A program made the translations under genes and the position numbers. The notes under the pieces were generated by a model. It was not told the DNA's origin. It worked only from the letters and a program-made list of their open reading frames with translations, and ran no database searches. Below are positions 62,936-64,000 of a stretch of 64,000 bases of DNA, piece after piece; within the stretch, counting starts at the first letter, position 1; each line of letters begins with the position of its first letter. The DNA comes from Holacanthus passer (taxonomy: Eukaryota > Chordata > Actinopteri > Pomacanthidae): positions 13,630,501-13,694,500 of the forward strand of contig JAFREQ010000012.1 in the NCBI GenBank assembly GCA_025331565.1, read 5' to 3'.

Positions 62936-64000
62936 TCGGCAGCAGAGAATCACCATCACACATGTACACACACAGCTACTTAATGTATAGAGAGTAAAAA
63001 AGAACAATGCAGCGTGCGTACAATGTCCACACAACCTTTGCACATCCCATCGTCTGTCCACCATCCAATTCCCCCGAGTGAAGCCTCAGTGTGTCACTGC
63101 TTGTCACCGTAACGGTCAGTCTGTAATGACTACCTCCCCCCACACAATGACCAGGGAAGCAGACTCTCCCCCCACACGCTGACCCTCATCCATTTTACCT
63201 GCAGGACATAGCCTGGCGTCGGCCCCACTGCCACAGCTTTGGACCCCGGACATGTTCCCACCCTGGCACCCCGCCACACCCGTGACCTGGCTTTTGTCCA
63301 CAGCAGTTTACACCTGAACCCTTTTGATTTCTTTCCCCTTAACGTGAAAAAAGTGTGCTTATGCAGAGTGTTGAGCTCAGCAATTAAAGACTGTTTTGTC
63401 TGCTAAGGTGGTTTGATTTGAATTGTCAAAAGAGGCCTGCGGTCTGGAAAGTATTTGGAATTTTGTAAGATAAAACAGAATGAAAACAAAAAACATTGTC
63501 ACCTCAACCATCTTGTGGAACCAGTGGTTTACAGCTCCACGGCTGGAAGCAGCAGTGGTGGGAGCTTCTCTTTCATGTGGGTGCAAGGTTGTGATCGGTG
63601 CCAGTTTAACCAGGTTATAGGTATAAAACTGCTAAAATAAATTTTAAAAATTACGAGCATTTACCAGCTACACTTGCAGAAATTCACAGCTATTATATGG
63701 TTTAAAAAATGCAGCAGATGTATAAACAACATATGGTTATCTGAAATTCAGTTTACTAATATACCAGTTCACACCAAGCTGTGTAACAGAATTAGGACCA
63801 GGACAACAACAGTTTTATTTCTAAATCTGCTATAAAGCATCAACACTGCAAATTAATTTCTCTATATTTCAGCTTTGCAAATTTGCAGCTAATGTTTTCA
63901 TTGAGTATTTTTTTTTCATAATTCAGTCTTTAAAATGACAAATGCATATCACAATTTGCCAGACTCCAAAAAGATGTTATTTATTCTGATAATCTCTATA

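Larger units (their letters stand above)
58950..64000. other. Right-end region without a recognised gene
   Basis: From 59.0 to 61.5 kb the DNA is AT-rich with no exon recognised. From 62.5 to 63.3 kb it is C/T-rich. Contents noted separately: simple repeats at 59665, 59923 and 62899 and a nuclear-receptor half-site cluster at about 61595. It may be intronic or upstream of a gene outside the window. Confidence 0.5.

Overview
The window looks like vertebrate genomic DNA from a ray-finned fish, probably a spiny-rayed (percomorph) teleost. It has compact multi-exon genes with GT-AG introns, many long CA/GT microsatellites, and small DNA transposons of the kinds common in teleosts (hAT-like, Tc1/mariner-like, and a palindromic family containing 'TTAGCTTAGC'). 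Nothing bacterial, phage or CRISPR-like was seen. The listed single-frame ORFs are mostly noise, and the real genes have to be assembled across introns.

Three protein genes can be reconstructed. (1) atp1a3, plus strand, promoter near 12.5-12.7 kb, coding 13101-31047 in 22 coding exons, 1024 aa: the neuronal Na+/K+-ATPase alpha-3 subunit. Every exon joins in frame to the invariant C-terminus. (2) rabac1 (PRA1 / prenylated Rab acceptor 1), minus strand, coding 36921-35100 in five coding exons plus a likely noncoding first exon near 38.0 kb. (3) dedd2 (death-effector-domain DNA-binding protein 2), plus strand, coding 39757-50406 in four recognised exons around a 9.1-kb intron. atp1a3 and rabac1 converge tail to tail; rabac1 and dedd2 diverge from a shared region at about 38.0-39.3 kb. 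From memory, these three genes also lie close together on human 19q13.2, so this is a conserved neighbourhood.

Regions: 1-12.5 kb is intergenic with repeats, a diverged inverted-repeat pair and a Tc1-like MITE. 12.5-32.6 kb is atp1a3, with a 10.1-kb intron 1. 34.1-38.05 kb is rabac1. 38.3-38.6 kb is a decayed partial copy of rabac1. 38.7-52.1 kb is dedd2, whose large intron holds a complete-looking 720-bp hAT MITE with a perfect 8-bp target duplication and an old Tc1-like relic. 52.1-64 kb has no gene I can name. It does hold two unexplained GC-richer open stretches on the minus strand (54.2-55.8 kb), a possible promoter or 5' exon area (57.1-58.9 kb) and a nuclear-receptor-site cluster (61.6 kb).

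No clearly new biological system was found. The observations most worth checking are the one-base splice-phase discrepancy in dedd2, the partial rabac1 duplication inside the divergent promoter region, the fused exon in atp1a3 where mammals have two, the unexplained reading frames at 54-56 kb, and a pattern of CTCF-like motifs around the genes.
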